DNA of 42,449 bases, taken from contig JAFNAQ010000020.1 in assembly GCA_017860275.1 (NCBI GenBank), positions 1-42,449 on the forward strand, given 5' to 3'. Below the pieces are notes generated by a model. It was not told where the DNA came from. It searched no databases and saw nothing but the letters and a program-made list of their open reading frames with translations. The position numbers were made by a program, and so were the translations under genes. The stretch is from Bacteroidota bacterium. Lineage in GTDB: Bacteria > Bacteroidota > Bacteroidia > Bacteroidales > P3. Shown here one piece after another: positions 16,435 to 25,591 of the stretch; positions within the stretch are counted from its first letter, which is position 1, and each line of letters opens with the position of its first letter.

Positions 16435-17804
16435 TCTCCCATCTCCTTTCTAATTAATTCCAGACCATTACGAATTATTTTTTGTATCTCTGTCTTTGAT
16501 GGGTCTATTACCTCACAAAGAGCAAAGTCTTCTGCATCTATCTCATATATTCCGAGTTGTTCCATCTGGTCTATATCTTCAATTATACATGCTTTTATTA
16601 GTTGAAGTGGGTATATATCAAATGGGAATACTTTTTCAAATTCTCCTGTTACTACAAATGCTCTCTCTCCTCCATGTAGATTTGTATCAATTTCTATTGG
16701 CTTTCTGAAAGAGGAAGGGAGATATTTTAAGAATCCTGAAACAAAGGTTCTTGAAAAACTAAATTTCTTTATTCCAGGCATTATCCATCCTAGAAACTCG
16801 TAATAATCTCCTTCTTTTATTACTGTAATTTGATTATCATAAGCTCCTAAATATCCATCAGCGTCTATTTTTGTACCAGTTAGAACATTTCCTGATATAT
16901 ATCTTTTATGGCTTTCTTTATTTACATTATCTTCTACTAGTGATGATATAGACATCCCCTTTCTCCCCTTAAAGTATTGAGGATTTTTTACTTCGGAACC
17001 TGTTAATGCAATTATTCTTTCTGTATCAAGTATTCCCTTTAGGAATAAATTACCTATCATCACCACATCTTGGGGATTTATATACCAAATGGTTTCTCCT
17101 TTGTTTATTGGATCTAGTTTTGATATTTGGAGACTTACGTTTCCAACAGGGTGAGGTCCTTCAAATGTATTTATCTGAACATTTTGTAACCCTAATAACT
17201 CCTTTACTTTTGCTTGTTTTGAGTGAATATTTACATGTATCTTTCCTACGGTAAGTTTACTCAGAACGTCTATTCCTAATTGCATTTCTGCAGCCTTACC
17301 TTTTAATAGAATGGAATAATCAGGAGCAAGAGGCGATGAATCAAATCCTGAAATTATTATGCATTTTGGGGTTGATTCTGGATTTGGGATTATTGAATAG
17401 GGGCGTTGACGAATTGTTGTCCAAGCTCCACTAATTAATAGCTTTTCAACAACTTTTTCTCTATTCATTGCAGCTAAAGATTCCTTACCAAAGTCTTCAT
17501 ATTCCAACTCTTTATCTGCATTAATTTTAATATACTCTATAACTCTTTTTTCTCCTCTTACTATTGACTCTACGACCCCCGAAACAGGAGAAGTAAATAT
17601 TATTTTTCCATTTGTTTTAGAGAAAAATACTGGACTACCTGCCTTAACCCTATCTCCTTCTTGAACTAATAGTTTTGGACTTATTCCAATATAGTCCTTA
17701 GGTCTTAAAGCATATTTATAACTCTCAGATTCGGCTAATATTTCTTGAGACTTCCCTATGAGATTTATATCAAATCCTTTTTTAATTTTTATTGTCTTTG
17801 ACAT
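16431..17804 (-). CDS. nqrA: Na+-translocating NADH:quinone reductase subunit A
   Basis: This 457-residue soluble cytoplasmic subunit is the first gene of nqrABCDEF. It lacks membrane segments and begins with the family pattern KIKKGFDINLIGK, followed by a biotinyl-lipoyl-like region (SPVSGVVESIVRGEKR, about 75-92). Later come RPYSIIPNPESTPK and a C-terminal CEVIDPSKTEIQKIIRNGL. The upstream gap to pyrC is 76 bp and holds a -7-like element (17847-17854) but no clear -33 box. Confidence 0.96.
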   Translation of the reverse strand: MSKTIKIKKGFDINLIGKSQEILAESESYKYALRPKDYIGISPKLLVQEGDRVKAGSPVFFSKTNGKIIFTSPVSGVVESIVRGEKRVIEYIKINADKELEYEDFGKESLAAMNREKVVEKLLISGAWTTIRQRPYSIIPNPESTPKCIIISGFDSSPLAPDYSILLKGKAAEMQLGIDVLSKLTVGKIHVNIHSKQAKVKELLGLQNVQINTFEGPHPVGNVSLQISKLDPINKGETIWYINPQDVVMIGNLFLKGILDTERIIALTGSEVKNPQYFKGRKGMSISSLVEDNVNKESHKRYISGNVLTGTKIDADGYLGAYDNQITVIKEGDYYEFLGWIMPGIKKFSFSRTFVSGFLKYLPSSFRKPIEIDTNLHGGERAFVVTGEFEKVFPFDIYPLQLIKACIIEDIDQMEQLGIYEIDAEDFALCEVIDPSKTEIQKIIRNGLELIRKEMGE

Positions 17805-17846
17805 AAGAATTACTTTATGTTACTTAGATATTATTACAATTCGTTA

Positions 17847-17854
17847 CAAAAGTA
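17847..17854 (-). promoter_or_regulatory. Possible -7 element for nqrA
   Basis: On the minus strand TACTTTTG matches TAnnTTTG and lies 43-50 bp before the nqrA start. No TTTG occurs at the expected 19-21 bp upstream, so either the promoter is weak or nqr is partly read through from pyrC. Confidence 0.3.
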
Positions 17855-17880
17855 CAATATAAGAATGAAAAATAATAATT

Positions 17881-19209
17881 TTATACCTTAAATCCTTTAT
17901 TATTAGAAACTATATCGCCATTGAGAAAAACTTTATCTCCATTAACAAAGGTTGAGATTATTCTTGAATTAAAGGTGTACCCCTCTAGTGGAGACCATTT
18001 GCATTTATAAAATATATTATCCTTATTTACTGTGGTTTTTTGATTTAGGTCGACCAAAACAAAGTCTGCAAAGTATCCTTCTCTTATAAATCCTCTATCT
18101 TTTATTCCAAAAAGTTTAGCTGGATTATGAGACATCTTCTCCACCATTTTCTCTATACTTATCTCTCCTTGATTGACTAGCTCTAGCATTATCTGCAAGG
18201 AGTGTTGAATTGATGGTATTCCCGAGGGAGAAGAGAAATAAGGCTTATCTTTTTCTTCAATTAAATGAGGTGCATGGTCGGTAGCTATTAAATCTATTTT
18301 GTCCTCACGCAATGCCTTTCTTAAGGCGTCTCTATCTTGTTTAGACTTTATTGAAGGGTTGCATTTAATCTTATTTCCCAGTCTTGAGTAATCCTCATCG
18401 CAAAACCATAGATGAGATGGTGATACCTCAGCAGTAATATTCTTATCTTCTATATTGCCTGATGTCAATAAAGAGAGCTCAATTTCTGTTGTAATGTGAG
18501 CGATGTTCAACCTTGTATTTTCCCCCGTATTCTCTATAGCATACTTTGTTGAAAGGTAACAAGCCTCAGCATTTCTAACAAGAGGATGAATCTCCGCCTT
18601 TGCATTCTCTCCATATTCTACCTTATATTTCTCAGTTAAGGCTTTTACTCTCTTCTCATCTTCGCAATGTGCTGAGATTACATAAGGACTCTTTGAAAAT
18701 AAATCTTTTAAGACTGCCTTATCATCTACAAGCATATTTCCTGTTGATGATCCAAGGAATAACTTTAACCCACATGCAAGCCCTTTTGGTAGATTGATTG
18801 CTTGCTGAAGGTTTGAATTTGTTATTCCAAAGAAAAAACCATAGTTGCATAGCATATTTTCTTTTGCAAGTTCTATTTTTTGCTCCAATGCCTCTTTGGT
18901 TATTGTTGGAGGGTTAGTGTTTGGCATCTCAAGTATAGTGGTAACTCCTCCTGCCACTGCTGCCCTAGACTCCGAAGCCATATCTGCCTTATATTCTAAT
19001 CCAGGTTGGCGAAAATGAACATGGGGGTCAATTACTCCTGGTAAAAGTAACATTCCTTTAGCATCTATTACTTCTGCACCGAAAGCAAAATCGGATAATG
19101 ACGATTTTGAAATCTTCATTATCCGATTGCCTTCTACTAAAATATTTACCTTTTCTTTTCTGCCTTCATTTATAACTTCAGCAGAGTGAATATATTTATA
19201 TGTAGACAT
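17881..19209 (-). CDS. pyrC: Dihydroorotase
   Basis: The enzyme cyclises carbamoyl-aspartate to dihydroorotate in pyrimidine synthesis. The 442-residue amidohydrolase has the metal site DPHVHFRQPG (61-70, His63 and His65) and a late ATDHAPH motif whose Asp is the expected catalytic base. Length and motifs fit the longer type I (PyrC/AllB-like) dihydroorotases. The related allantoinases and hydantoinases are less likely given the FRQPG signature. It ends the ten-gene leftward run, 16 bp after the zinc-ribbon gene and 76 bp before nqrA. Confidence 0.9.
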   Translation of the reverse strand: MSTYKYIHSAEVINEGRKEKVNILVEGNRIMKISKSSLSDFAFGAEVIDAKGMLLLPGVIDPHVHFRQPGLEYKADMASESRAAVAGGVTTILEMPNTNPPTITKEALEQKIELAKENMLCNYGFFFGITNSNLQQAINLPKGLACGLKLFLGSSTGNMLVDDKAVLKDLFSKSPYVISAHCEDEKRVKALTEKYKVEYGENAKAEIHPLVRNAEACYLSTKYAIENTGENTRLNIAHITTEIELSLLTSGNIEDKNITAEVSPSHLWFCDEDYSRLGNKIKCNPSIKSKQDRDALRKALREDKIDLIATDHAPHLIEEKDKPYFSSPSGIPSIQHSLQIMLELVNQGEISIEKMVEKMSHNPAKLFGIKDRGFIREGYFADFVLVDLNQKTTVNKDNIFYKCKWSPLEGYTFNSRIISTFVNGDKVFLNGDIVSNNKGFKV

Positions 19210-19225
19210 ATTACATAATAATTAA

Positions 19226-20035
19226 TTATCCTTGTTCAACTTCGGCTGCAATTGTTTGATCAACTAATATTCTTCCACAATATTCACATACTATAATCTT
19301 TTTATGCATACGAATATCCATTTGTCTTTGATGAGGTATCTTATTGAAACATCCTCCACAAGCATCTCTATCTACAGTAACTACTGCTAACCCATTTCTT
19401 GAGTTATTTCTTATTCTGTGATATGCAACTAGGTATCTGTCTTCAATTAATTTTTGATTTTCTTCGCTTTCTTGAGTAAGAATTTGTTCTCTCTCTTCTG
19501 TCTCTTTAATAATTTCATCTAGCTCGCCTGTCTTTACAGCAAGGTCGTTTTGTTTGTCAGTAAGTTCAGCTTCATACTTCTCAATCTCTTCATGATTTTT
19601 TTCCAAGCTTACTCCTGCTTCTTTTATTCTTTTTTCGCAAAGTTGGATTTCTAGATTTTGAAACTCAATTTCTTTAGATAAAGATTCGTATTCTCTATTA
19701 TTACGAACATTTTTTTGTTGTTCTGTATACTTTGTTATTAGAGATTTGCATTCCTTAATCAAAGCTTTCTTTTCAGAAACATTTTGTTCTAATGCCTTTT
19801 CTTCGGAGCGATATTTTTCAATTCTTGTTTCTAATCCAATTATTTCGTCTTCCAAATCTTGTACTTCTAGAGGCAATTCTCCTCTAACAATACGAATCCT
19901 ATCAATTTGAGAATCTATTTGTTGCAATTTATACAAAGCAATCAATCTGCGCTCTACTGTAATATCAGCTTCTTCGTGTCTTTGAGGTTTAACAACTTCT
20001 TGGGTTTCTTCTTGTGATTTTACTTTCTTTGCCAT
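19226..20035 (-). CDS. Coiled-coil protein with C4-type zinc ribbon
   Basis: This 269-residue protein has a charged N-terminal tail, a long coiled coil (about 30-200, rich in Glu, Lys and Leu) and a C-terminal zinc ribbon. The four ligands lie in CGGC and, about 25 residues later, CEYC. This is the DUF164 / CdsZ-like family, which is widespread in Bacteroidota and often sits beside the Nif3-like gene, as here (14 bp). Relatives have been proposed to bind nucleic acid or to act as chaperone-like factors, but the role is not settled and cannot be read from the sequence. Confidence 0.85.
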   Translation of the reverse strand: MAKKVKSQEETQEVVKPQRHEEADITVERRLIALYKLQQIDSQIDRIRIVRGELPLEVQDLEDEIIGLETRIEKYRSEEKALEQNVSEKKALIKECKSLITKYTEQQKNVRNNREYESLSKEIEFQNLEIQLCEKRIKEAGVSLEKNHEEIEKYEAELTDKQNDLAVKTGELDEIIKETEEREQILTQESEENQKLIEDRYLVAYHRIRNNSRNGLAVVTVDRDACGGCFNKIPHQRQMDIRMHKKIIVCEYCGRILVDQTIAAEVEQG

Positions 20036-20049
20036 TTCGTATTTATATT

Positions 20050-20844
20050 TTAAAAGTACTTTATTCTATTTGTAGAATTATCGGAAATTAAGGGGGCAAA
20101 ATTACAAAACTTTCTTGAAATTATAGCAATAATCCTTTCTTTTATAAATTGTTCGCTTTCAAAATGCCCTATTTCTGCTAGTAAAATATTAGGTTCTGAG
20201 TCTAAATAATCGTGATATTTTATATCAGCAGTAATAAAAATATCTGCCTTTGCCTTAATAGCTTCAGAAACTAAAAAACTACCACTACCACCACAAATTG
20301 CAACCCTAGAAATCTTATCTATTGAGTTGGAATTATGCTTAATTACAGATAATCCTAATACATTTTTCAGATGAATGAAGAAATCTTCTTTGCTTATCTC
20401 TTTTTTTAGAGTTCCAATTGCTCCACCACCTAACCAATTTCTTTCTTCATGGTATAAACCATTGCTTAATGGAGTTATTTTCTCCAAGCCTATCTTTTCT
20501 GCTAGTATTCCATTTACACCATTAAATGCATTGTCCATGTTTGTATGAGCTGCATAAATTACAATATCGTTCTTAATTGCTCTAACTATGAGCTGCCCTA
20601 CAAAGGTTGAATAATCAATTTTCTTAATTGCCTTATAGATTATTGGATGATGAGATATTATTAGATTACATCCATTTTCTATTGCATTATCAAGTATTTC
20701 TTGAGAAAGGTCTAAGCATACATAAACTCCAGTGCATTGTTTTTCAATATCTCCAAGTATTAATCCTGAATTATCATAATCCTCCTGCCAATGAAGTGGA
20801 GCTTCTTCCTCTATTGTTGAAATAATATCTTTTATCTTTATCAC
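20050..20844 (-). CDS. Nif3-like dinuclear metal centre protein
   Basis: This 264-residue member of the Nif3/YbgI family (GTP cyclohydrolase 1 type 2 homologue) has the expected metal-binding stretches: ISHHPIIYK, AHTNMDNAFNGVN, and a C-terminal GHFESEQF. It is the short form; many Bacteroidota homologues are about 100 residues longer with a central inserted domain, which is absent here. The start is GTG, sharing its G with the TAG stop of the upstream phosphorylase gene (TAGTG). Some relatives have been reported as hydrolases or metal-transfer proteins, so the biochemical role stays open. Confidence 0.88.
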   Translation of the reverse strand: MIKIKDIISTIEEEAPLHWQEDYDNSGLILGDIEKQCTGVYVCLDLSQEILDNAIENGCNLIISHHPIIYKAIKKIDYSTFVGQLIVRAIKNDIVIYAAHTNMDNAFNGVNGILAEKIGLEKITPLSNGLYHEERNWLGGGAIGTLKKEISKEDFFIHLKNVLGLSVIKHNSNSIDKISRVAICGGSGSFLVSEAIKAKADIFITADIKYHDYLDSEPNILLAEIGHFESEQFIKERIIAIISRKFCNFAPLISDNSTNRIKYF

Positions 20845-21659
20845 TATGAAATCTTTTTAATAAGTTTTTCAACTAATAACATCATTTTCCCTTCTGCTCT
20901 TATTCCTGCATCAATTACTTCTTGATGAGTACACTCTGCTCTTACTTGGTCATTAAAAACATTAGAAACTAAGCTCATAGCAAACGCTTTTATACCTGAA
21001 TGAACTGCCACTATTACCTCTGGGACTGTACTCATCCCAACGCAATCAGCTCCTATCATATGGTAGAATCTATATTCTGCCGGAGTTTCAAAGCTAGGAC
21101 CTGTATTTCCTAAATATACTCCTTGATGTAATTCAATATTGTTTTCTTTTCCTATCTCCTTAGCAAGTTTTATTAATTCCTTATCATAAGCCTTATTCAT
21201 TGAAGGAAATCTTAGTCCAAATCTATCTTCATTCTTCCCTAAAAGAGGATTAGGCATAAGATTAATATGATCCTCAATTATCATTATATCTCCAATATTA
21301 AAAGCTGGATTCATCCCTCCTGCTGCATTTGTTAGAATCAAATGCTCAACTCCTAATTCCTTCATTACTCTTATTGGAAAAGTTACTTCTTGCATTGTAT
21401 AGCCTTCGTAATAATGAAAGCGTCCCTGCATAGCAACTACTTGTTTTGAGCCTATTGTACCAAATATTAATTTGCTCTTATGTCCCTTCACTGTAGATAT
21501 TGGAAAGTTTGGAATATCGGAATAATCCAAAACCTCATTAACATTAATAATATTTGCAATATTTGCCAATCCACTCCCACAAACAATACCTATAGTAGGT
21601 TTTGTTTTTACATTTTCCTTAATGAAAAGAGCCGTAGCTTTTACTTTGTCGTACATCAT
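20844..21659 (-). CDS. punA: Purine nucleoside phosphorylase (trimeric type)
   Basis: The enzyme cleaves inosine and guanosine with phosphate for purine salvage. The motifs are GIVCGSGLANIA (phosphate loop), the MQGRFHYYEGY segment, LTNAAGG, and GMSTVPEVIVA, all typical of the trimeric mammalian-type PNP family. I choose an ATG at 21659 or 21656, giving about 271 residues as in homologues. The longer frame to 21704 would overlap lpxK by 86 bp and adds 15 residues unlike the family. Even the chosen start overlaps the lpxK end by 41 bp, which is a long overlap. Confidence 0.9.
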   Translation of the reverse strand: MMYDKVKATALFIKENVKTKPTIGIVCGSGLANIANIINVNEVLDYSDIPNFPISTVKGHKSKLIFGTIGSKQVVAMQGRFHYYEGYTMQEVTFPIRVMKELGVEHLILTNAAGGMNPAFNIGDIMIIEDHINLMPNPLLGKNEDRFGLRFPSMNKAYDKELIKLAKEIGKENNIELHQGVYLGNTGPSFETPAEYRFYHMIGADCVGMSTVPEVIVAVHSGIKAFAMSLVSNVFNDQVRAECTHQEVIDAGIRAEGKMMLLVEKLIKKIS

Positions 21660-22695
21660 CAATAAATATTTGTTTAAAACTAGGGGAATTAGATCTTGAT
21701 ACATCCAAATCTAAGCTTATTGGCAATACAAATATTGGAATATTTGATTCTCTAAGCTTTTCAAAGGCAATCAACCTCATCGAATCCTTCTCTGTAGTTA
21801 TTATTATTGAGCCTTCTTGTTTTTTGGTATTATATGTTTTGATAATATTTTCAATATCCTTCTCTGTAAAATTATAATGATCTGGAAATTCTAATTTTTC
21901 AATTATATTTGTCTTAGACTCCAAATATTTTACAATTGGAGTATTATCGGCAATTGAGGTTAAAAGAATAACAGACTTATTCGAAAAGTCTTCAATCTCT
22001 TGCTTTTCAAACAATGAGTATAGATTTTTATACTCTATACTGGAGTAAAACACCTTCTGATATTTTTTTGGCTTAAGCCTTGATTCAAAAAAAGTTCTAT
22101 CTCCAATTGAAATAACTTTTGGAGACTTAGTAATAATAATATAATCGGCTCTCTTATATCCCTTTCGATGTTCTCTCAATAATCCAAAAGGTAAAATCTT
22201 GTCTTTAAAAAAGGGGTTAGAAAACTCTGTTAGTAGAATTGAAAAATCTAAATGCAAAGACCTATGTTGAAAAACATCGTCTAAAATAACAATATCTAAA
22301 CCCTTATATAGATTTTCTAGCTTTTGTATTCCTTTGTTTCTATTTTCACAAACTGCAAAGGGGATATTTGGGAACTTTTTTTTCATCTGCAACGGTTCAT
22401 CTCCAACCTTTATTGCAGAATCATTCTCATCTAAAAGGATAAAACCTTTAGTTTTTCTACCATAACCACGGCTCAATACTCCAACATTGTATTTTTCTGA
22501 AAGGAAGTTTATTAATAACTCAACATGAGGAGTTTTTCCTGTACCTCCAACCTTGATATTTCCAACTCCTACTGTTATTACTTTGTGCTTTTTTGCCTCC
22601 AAGATTTCATAATCATATAATTTATTTCTACAAAAAATAAATATACTGTACAGTATTGTTATCGGATAGAATAAATAAGAAAAAAATAGTACCAT
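21619..22695 (-). CDS. lpxK: Tetraacyldisaccharide 4'-kinase
   Basis: LpxK phosphorylates the 4' position of the lipid A disaccharide at the inner membrane. The 358-residue protein starts with a membrane-associated helix (about 1-22) and has the P-loop GNIKVGGTGKT (45-55), followed by VLSRGYGRKTKGF and DDVFQHR, characteristic of the family. It sits 5 bp after the Rieske-like lipoprotein gene and overlaps punA. With kdsD and lptE it is the third lipopolysaccharide gene in the window. Confidence 0.93.
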   Translation of the reverse strand: MVLFFSYLFYPITILYSIFIFCRNKLYDYEILEAKKHKVITVGVGNIKVGGTGKTPHVELLINFLSEKYNVGVLSRGYGRKTKGFILLDENDSAIKVGDEPLQMKKKFPNIPFAVCENRNKGIQKLENLYKGLDIVILDDVFQHRSLHLDFSILLTEFSNPFFKDKILPFGLLREHRKGYKRADYIIITKSPKVISIGDRTFFESRLKPKKYQKVFYSSIEYKNLYSLFEKQEIEDFSNKSVILLTSIADNTPIVKYLESKTNIIEKLEFPDHYNFTEKDIENIIKTYNTKKQEGSIIITTEKDSMRLIAFEKLRESNIPIFVLPISLDLDVSRSNSPSFKQIFIDDVRQSKSYGSFH

Positions 22696-22700
22696 AAAAC

Positions 22701-23117
22701 TTAGTTACAATTATAAACCCATAAATAATTACCATCAAACGTAGTGCAATAAGAATACAAACTCCTCTTTGAACTGCTTCCTGAGGTTGGTGAACCATCT
22801 ACATAAATAAAGCTTGAATTACATTTTGGGCAATGTAATAACATATTATTTGTTTCATCAACGACTAATTTCCCACCACAATTTGATTTTGGACACGACC
22901 TCTCATAACAAACAAACTCACTCCAATTAACACGAAAAACAACAACTCCTCTCATACCTCCTTCAAAATATTCCCAACCCCTATTTCCATAGTTAAGGTT
23001 GAAATATTCAGTACTCTCCGGATCAATATAGAAGTTTACATATCCATAGTCGTATGTTTCTTCTATACAGCTAGAGAGTAATAATATTGTTGTAATTAAT
23101 GCTAATATTTTTCTCAT
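22701..23117 (-). CDS. Rieske-fold-like lipoprotein with altered metal ligands
   Basis: This 138-residue lipoprotein has lipobox LSSC (Cys17). The C-terminal half reads like a Rieske domain: CPKCNSSFIYVDGSPTSG aligns with the Rieske second box (C-x2-H-G-S-x-F...DG-x-x-x-x-G-P). The ligand histidines are missing. The first box is C75-x-K instead of C-x-H, and the second is C96-x2-C99 instead of C-x2-H. Cys75, Cys80, Cys96 and Cys99 could bind zinc or iron, or the fold may be metal-free. Small lipoproteins of this kind are common in Bacteroidales; no function is known to me. Its start overlaps the cyclase gene stop by 4 bp (ATGA). Confidence 0.7.
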   Translation of the reverse strand: MRKILALITTILLLSSCIEETYDYGYVNFYIDPESTEYFNLNYGNRGWEYFEGGMRGVVVFRVNWSEFVCYERSCPKSNCGGKLVVDETNNMLLHCPKCNSSFIYVDGSPTSGSSSKRSLYSYCTTFDGNYLWVYNCN

Positions 23118-24103
23118 TGTGCACTATATATCGCAGTAAGGCAAACTTCACCAACAGCTTTCAATGTGTTTTTACTAATACAATTAATATCGTCTTTTGT
23201 TGTATGCCAATAAGGAAAAAAACTTGTAGAAGGATCATTTTGTACAATATCAATCATTGGAACCTTTGCAATTTGATTAACCCATATGTGGTCATCCATT
23301 ACTCCACCGGTTCTTTCATCAACAAACATATTGCCATATCCCCTATCTGAGGCAATCTTCCAAATTTTATTCATAATGGAAGAAGCATAGTTCATAGATT
23401 GAGCCTCCTTAGTAAAGCGAGGATTTGAATATCCTACCATATCTAATAGAACTCCAAACTTTGCTTGGTAGTATGGGATATGAGTATTTCTTGCCCAATA
23501 CTGAGAGCCTAAACACCAATCGCTTTGGTCTTGAATATCGGTTTTATCCCACTCTGGGCAGCCTTGGTCTTCCATATCAAAGAAGATAATATCCACTCCA
23601 ACTTTTTGAGGTTTTAATGATAAGCATCTTGCCATCTCCATAAGTACACCTACCCCTGATGCACCATCATTTGCTCCCATAACTGGTTTCTTATGATTGG
23701 CAGAATCTGGATCATGATCGGCCCAAAGACGAGAATCCCAATGAGCTCCGTAAAGCATTCTATCTGTTGCCCCTAGATTAAAGCTAGCTATTATATTCTT
23801 GCCTTTAACAATAGTCCCATTATAGAGTTTTGTTGAAAACTCCTGAACAATTACTGTATCTGCATACTGTTTCATGAAGTCAACAATATAATTTGCACAT
23901 TGCTCATGAGCCTTTGAACCAGGCGTTCTTGGTCCAAAATCACATTGTTTTTTCACATAAGCATAGGCCGAGTCTGCATTATAGTTTGGAATTACTATCT
24001 TTGAATAGTTTTCCTCAGTAATAGTCTCTGGTGCTTTTGCTTTATTACATGAAATAAAAACAACTGAAAATATTAAACCTATTAATAAAATTTCTTTCCT
24101 CAT
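23114..24103 (-). CDS. M28-family glutaminyl-peptide cyclotransferase, lipoprotein
   Basis: The M28 zinc-peptidase fold is used here most likely as glutaminyl cyclase, converting N-terminal Gln of exported proteins to pyroglutamate. The 329-residue product has lipobox FISC (Cys19), GAHWDSR, GANDGASGVGVLMEMAR, DMEDQG and a C-terminal YWHTTKDD. I set the start at ATG 24103, which gives a normal lipoprotein signal and a 23-bp gap after cysS; the longer frame to 24142 overlaps cysS and adds 13 residues ahead of the signal. A plain aminopeptidase is the alternative, but the layout fits Bacteroidota QC. Confidence 0.85.
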   Translation of the reverse strand: MRKEILLIGLIFSVVFISCNKAKAPETITEENYSKIVIPNYNADSAYAYVKKQCDFGPRTPGSKAHEQCANYIVDFMKQYADTVIVQEFSTKLYNGTIVKGKNIIASFNLGATDRMLYGAHWDSRLWADHDPDSANHKKPVMGANDGASGVGVLMEMARCLSLKPQKVGVDIIFFDMEDQGCPEWDKTDIQDQSDWCLGSQYWARNTHIPYYQAKFGVLLDMVGYSNPRFTKEAQSMNYASSIMNKIWKIASDRGYGNMFVDERTGGVMDDHIWVNQIAKVPMIDIVQNDPSTSFFPYWHTTKDDINCISKNTLKAVGEVCLTAIYSAQ

Positions 24104-24126
24104 ATATTTTTTCTTTTGAGTATTAC

Positions 24127-25590
24127 TTATTCTATAGACCAAGTTACTCCTTCTTTTCCATCTTTTATCTTAACTCCAAGAGCTGCTAATTTATCTCTTA
24201 ACTCATCGCTCTTTGCCCAATCTTTGTTTGCTCTTGCATCTGCTCTAAGTTCAATAATCATCTTCACTAAGCCATCGATTGTTGGCATCATATCGGAATT
24301 TTGTTCTCCCTTAATGCCAAGGATATCATTAATCCAAACATCTAAGAAAGATTTTAGTTTATCTAAGTTTTCTTGATTAATCTTTTCATGAGAGTCAATA
24401 ATCTTATTAATTATTGTTGCTGCTTCGAATAAATAAGAAATGACAATTGGAGTATTAAAATCATCACACATTGCCTCCATACATTTATCCTCAATAGATT
24501 TGATATCAACTGTACATTCTTTTGAAGGATTAATCTTAGAAATATTCTTATGTGCTTCCAATAATCTTTTAAGTCCCTTTTCTGCAGCTTGTAAAGCCTC
24601 GTTTGAAAAATCAAGTGTAGAACGATAATGAGCCTGAAGAATAAAGAAACGTATTGTCATTGGAGAATAAGCCTTTTCTAACATCTTATGAGTGCCAGTA
24701 AAGAACTCATCAAGAGTTATGAAATTGCCTAGGCTCTTTCCCATCTTTTGACCACCTATAGTAATCATATTATTATGCATCCAGTAATTTGCTGGCTCAT
24801 GTCCAAAGGCACATTGAGATTGAGCAATCTCACTCTCGTGATGAGGGAATAATAAATCAAGTCCTCCTCCGTGAATATCAAATCTCTCTCCAAGATACTT
24901 ATTACTCATTGCTGTACACTCCAAATGCCATCCAGGGAAACCATCGCTCCAAGGCGAAGGCCAACGCATAATATGTTCTGGTGAGGCTTTCTTCCATAGG
25001 GCAAAATCAGCTGGATTATGTTTCTCGCTCTGACCTTCCAAATCTCTTGTTGTTTGAAGCATATCCTCAACTACTCTATTAGAAAGAATTCCATACTTGT
25101 TTGTGTCTTGATGATATTTCAAAACATCGAAGTAGACACTTCCTTCTGAGATATATGCATAACCACTATCAAGTATCTTCTTTACAATTTCAATCTGTTC
25201 AATAATATGTCCAGAAGCAGAGGGTTGAATACTTGGACGAAGAACATTCAAGGCATCCATTGCATCAAGATAACGTTTTGTATAATATTGAGCTATTTCC
25301 ATTGGCTCAAGTTGTTCTAGTCTTGCCTTCTTTGCAATCTTATCTTCACCTTGGTCTGCATCGTTTTCTAAATGCCCAACGTCTGTAATATTCCTAACAT
25401 ATCTAACCTTATAACCTAAGTGTTTTAGGTATCGCCAAACAATATCGAATGTGATTGCAGGACGTGCATGTCCTAAATGTCCATCTCCATATACTGTTGG
25501 ACCACAAACATACATTCCTACATGATCCTCTGTTATTGGCTTAAATAATTCTTTATTTCTTGTTAGGGTATTGTAAATATATAAATCCAT
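24127..25590 (-). CDS. cysS: Cysteinyl-tRNA synthetase
   Basis: This 487-residue class I synthetase charges tRNA-Cys. It shows [16 protein letters not shown] with the HIGH-type motif HLGH (38-41) and zinc ligand Cys29, the second zinc-site segment [19 protein letters not shown], and the KMSKS-type motif KMGKS. The C-terminal DALR helical bundle is present. It abuts the upstream permease gene (1 bp apart). Confidence 0.97.
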   Translation of the reverse strand: MDLYIYNTLTRNKELFKPITEDHVGMYVCGPTVYGDGHLGHARPAITFDIVWRYLKHLGYKVRYVRNITDVGHLENDADQGEDKIAKKARLEQLEPMEIAQYYTKRYLDAMDALNVLRPSIQPSASGHIIEQIEIVKKILDSGYAYISEGSVYFDVLKYHQDTNKYGILSNRVVEDMLQTTRDLEGQSEKHNPADFALWKKASPEHIMRWPSPWSDGFPGWHLECTAMSNKYLGERFDIHGGGLDLLFPHHESEIAQSQCAFGHEPANYWMHNNMITIGGQKMGKSLGNFITLDEFFTGTHKMLEKAYSPMTIRFFILQAHYRSTLDFSNEALQAAEKGLKRLLEAHKNISKINPSKECTVDIKSIEDKCMEAMCDDFNTPIVISYLFEAATIINKIIDSHEKINQENLDKLKSFLDVWINDILGIKGEQNSDMMPTIDGLVKMIIELRADARANKDWAKSDELRDKLAALGVKIKDGKEGVTWSIE

Positions 25591-25591
25591 A

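Noticed and set aside
11963-17804. RNF complex instead of NQR
   Set aside because: The A-F order, the NqrA sequence start, NqrF FAD/NADH domains and SGAT/SGGT flavin sites are those of NQR; RNF-specific multi-ferredoxin subunits are absent.
21660-21704. Upstream start for the purine nucleoside phosphorylase
   Set aside because: The extra 15 residues do not fit the family N-terminus and would extend the overlap with lpxK to 86 bp.
24104-24142. Upstream start for the glutaminyl cyclase
   Set aside because: It overlaps cysS and puts 13 residues in front of an otherwise normal lipoprotein signal peptide.
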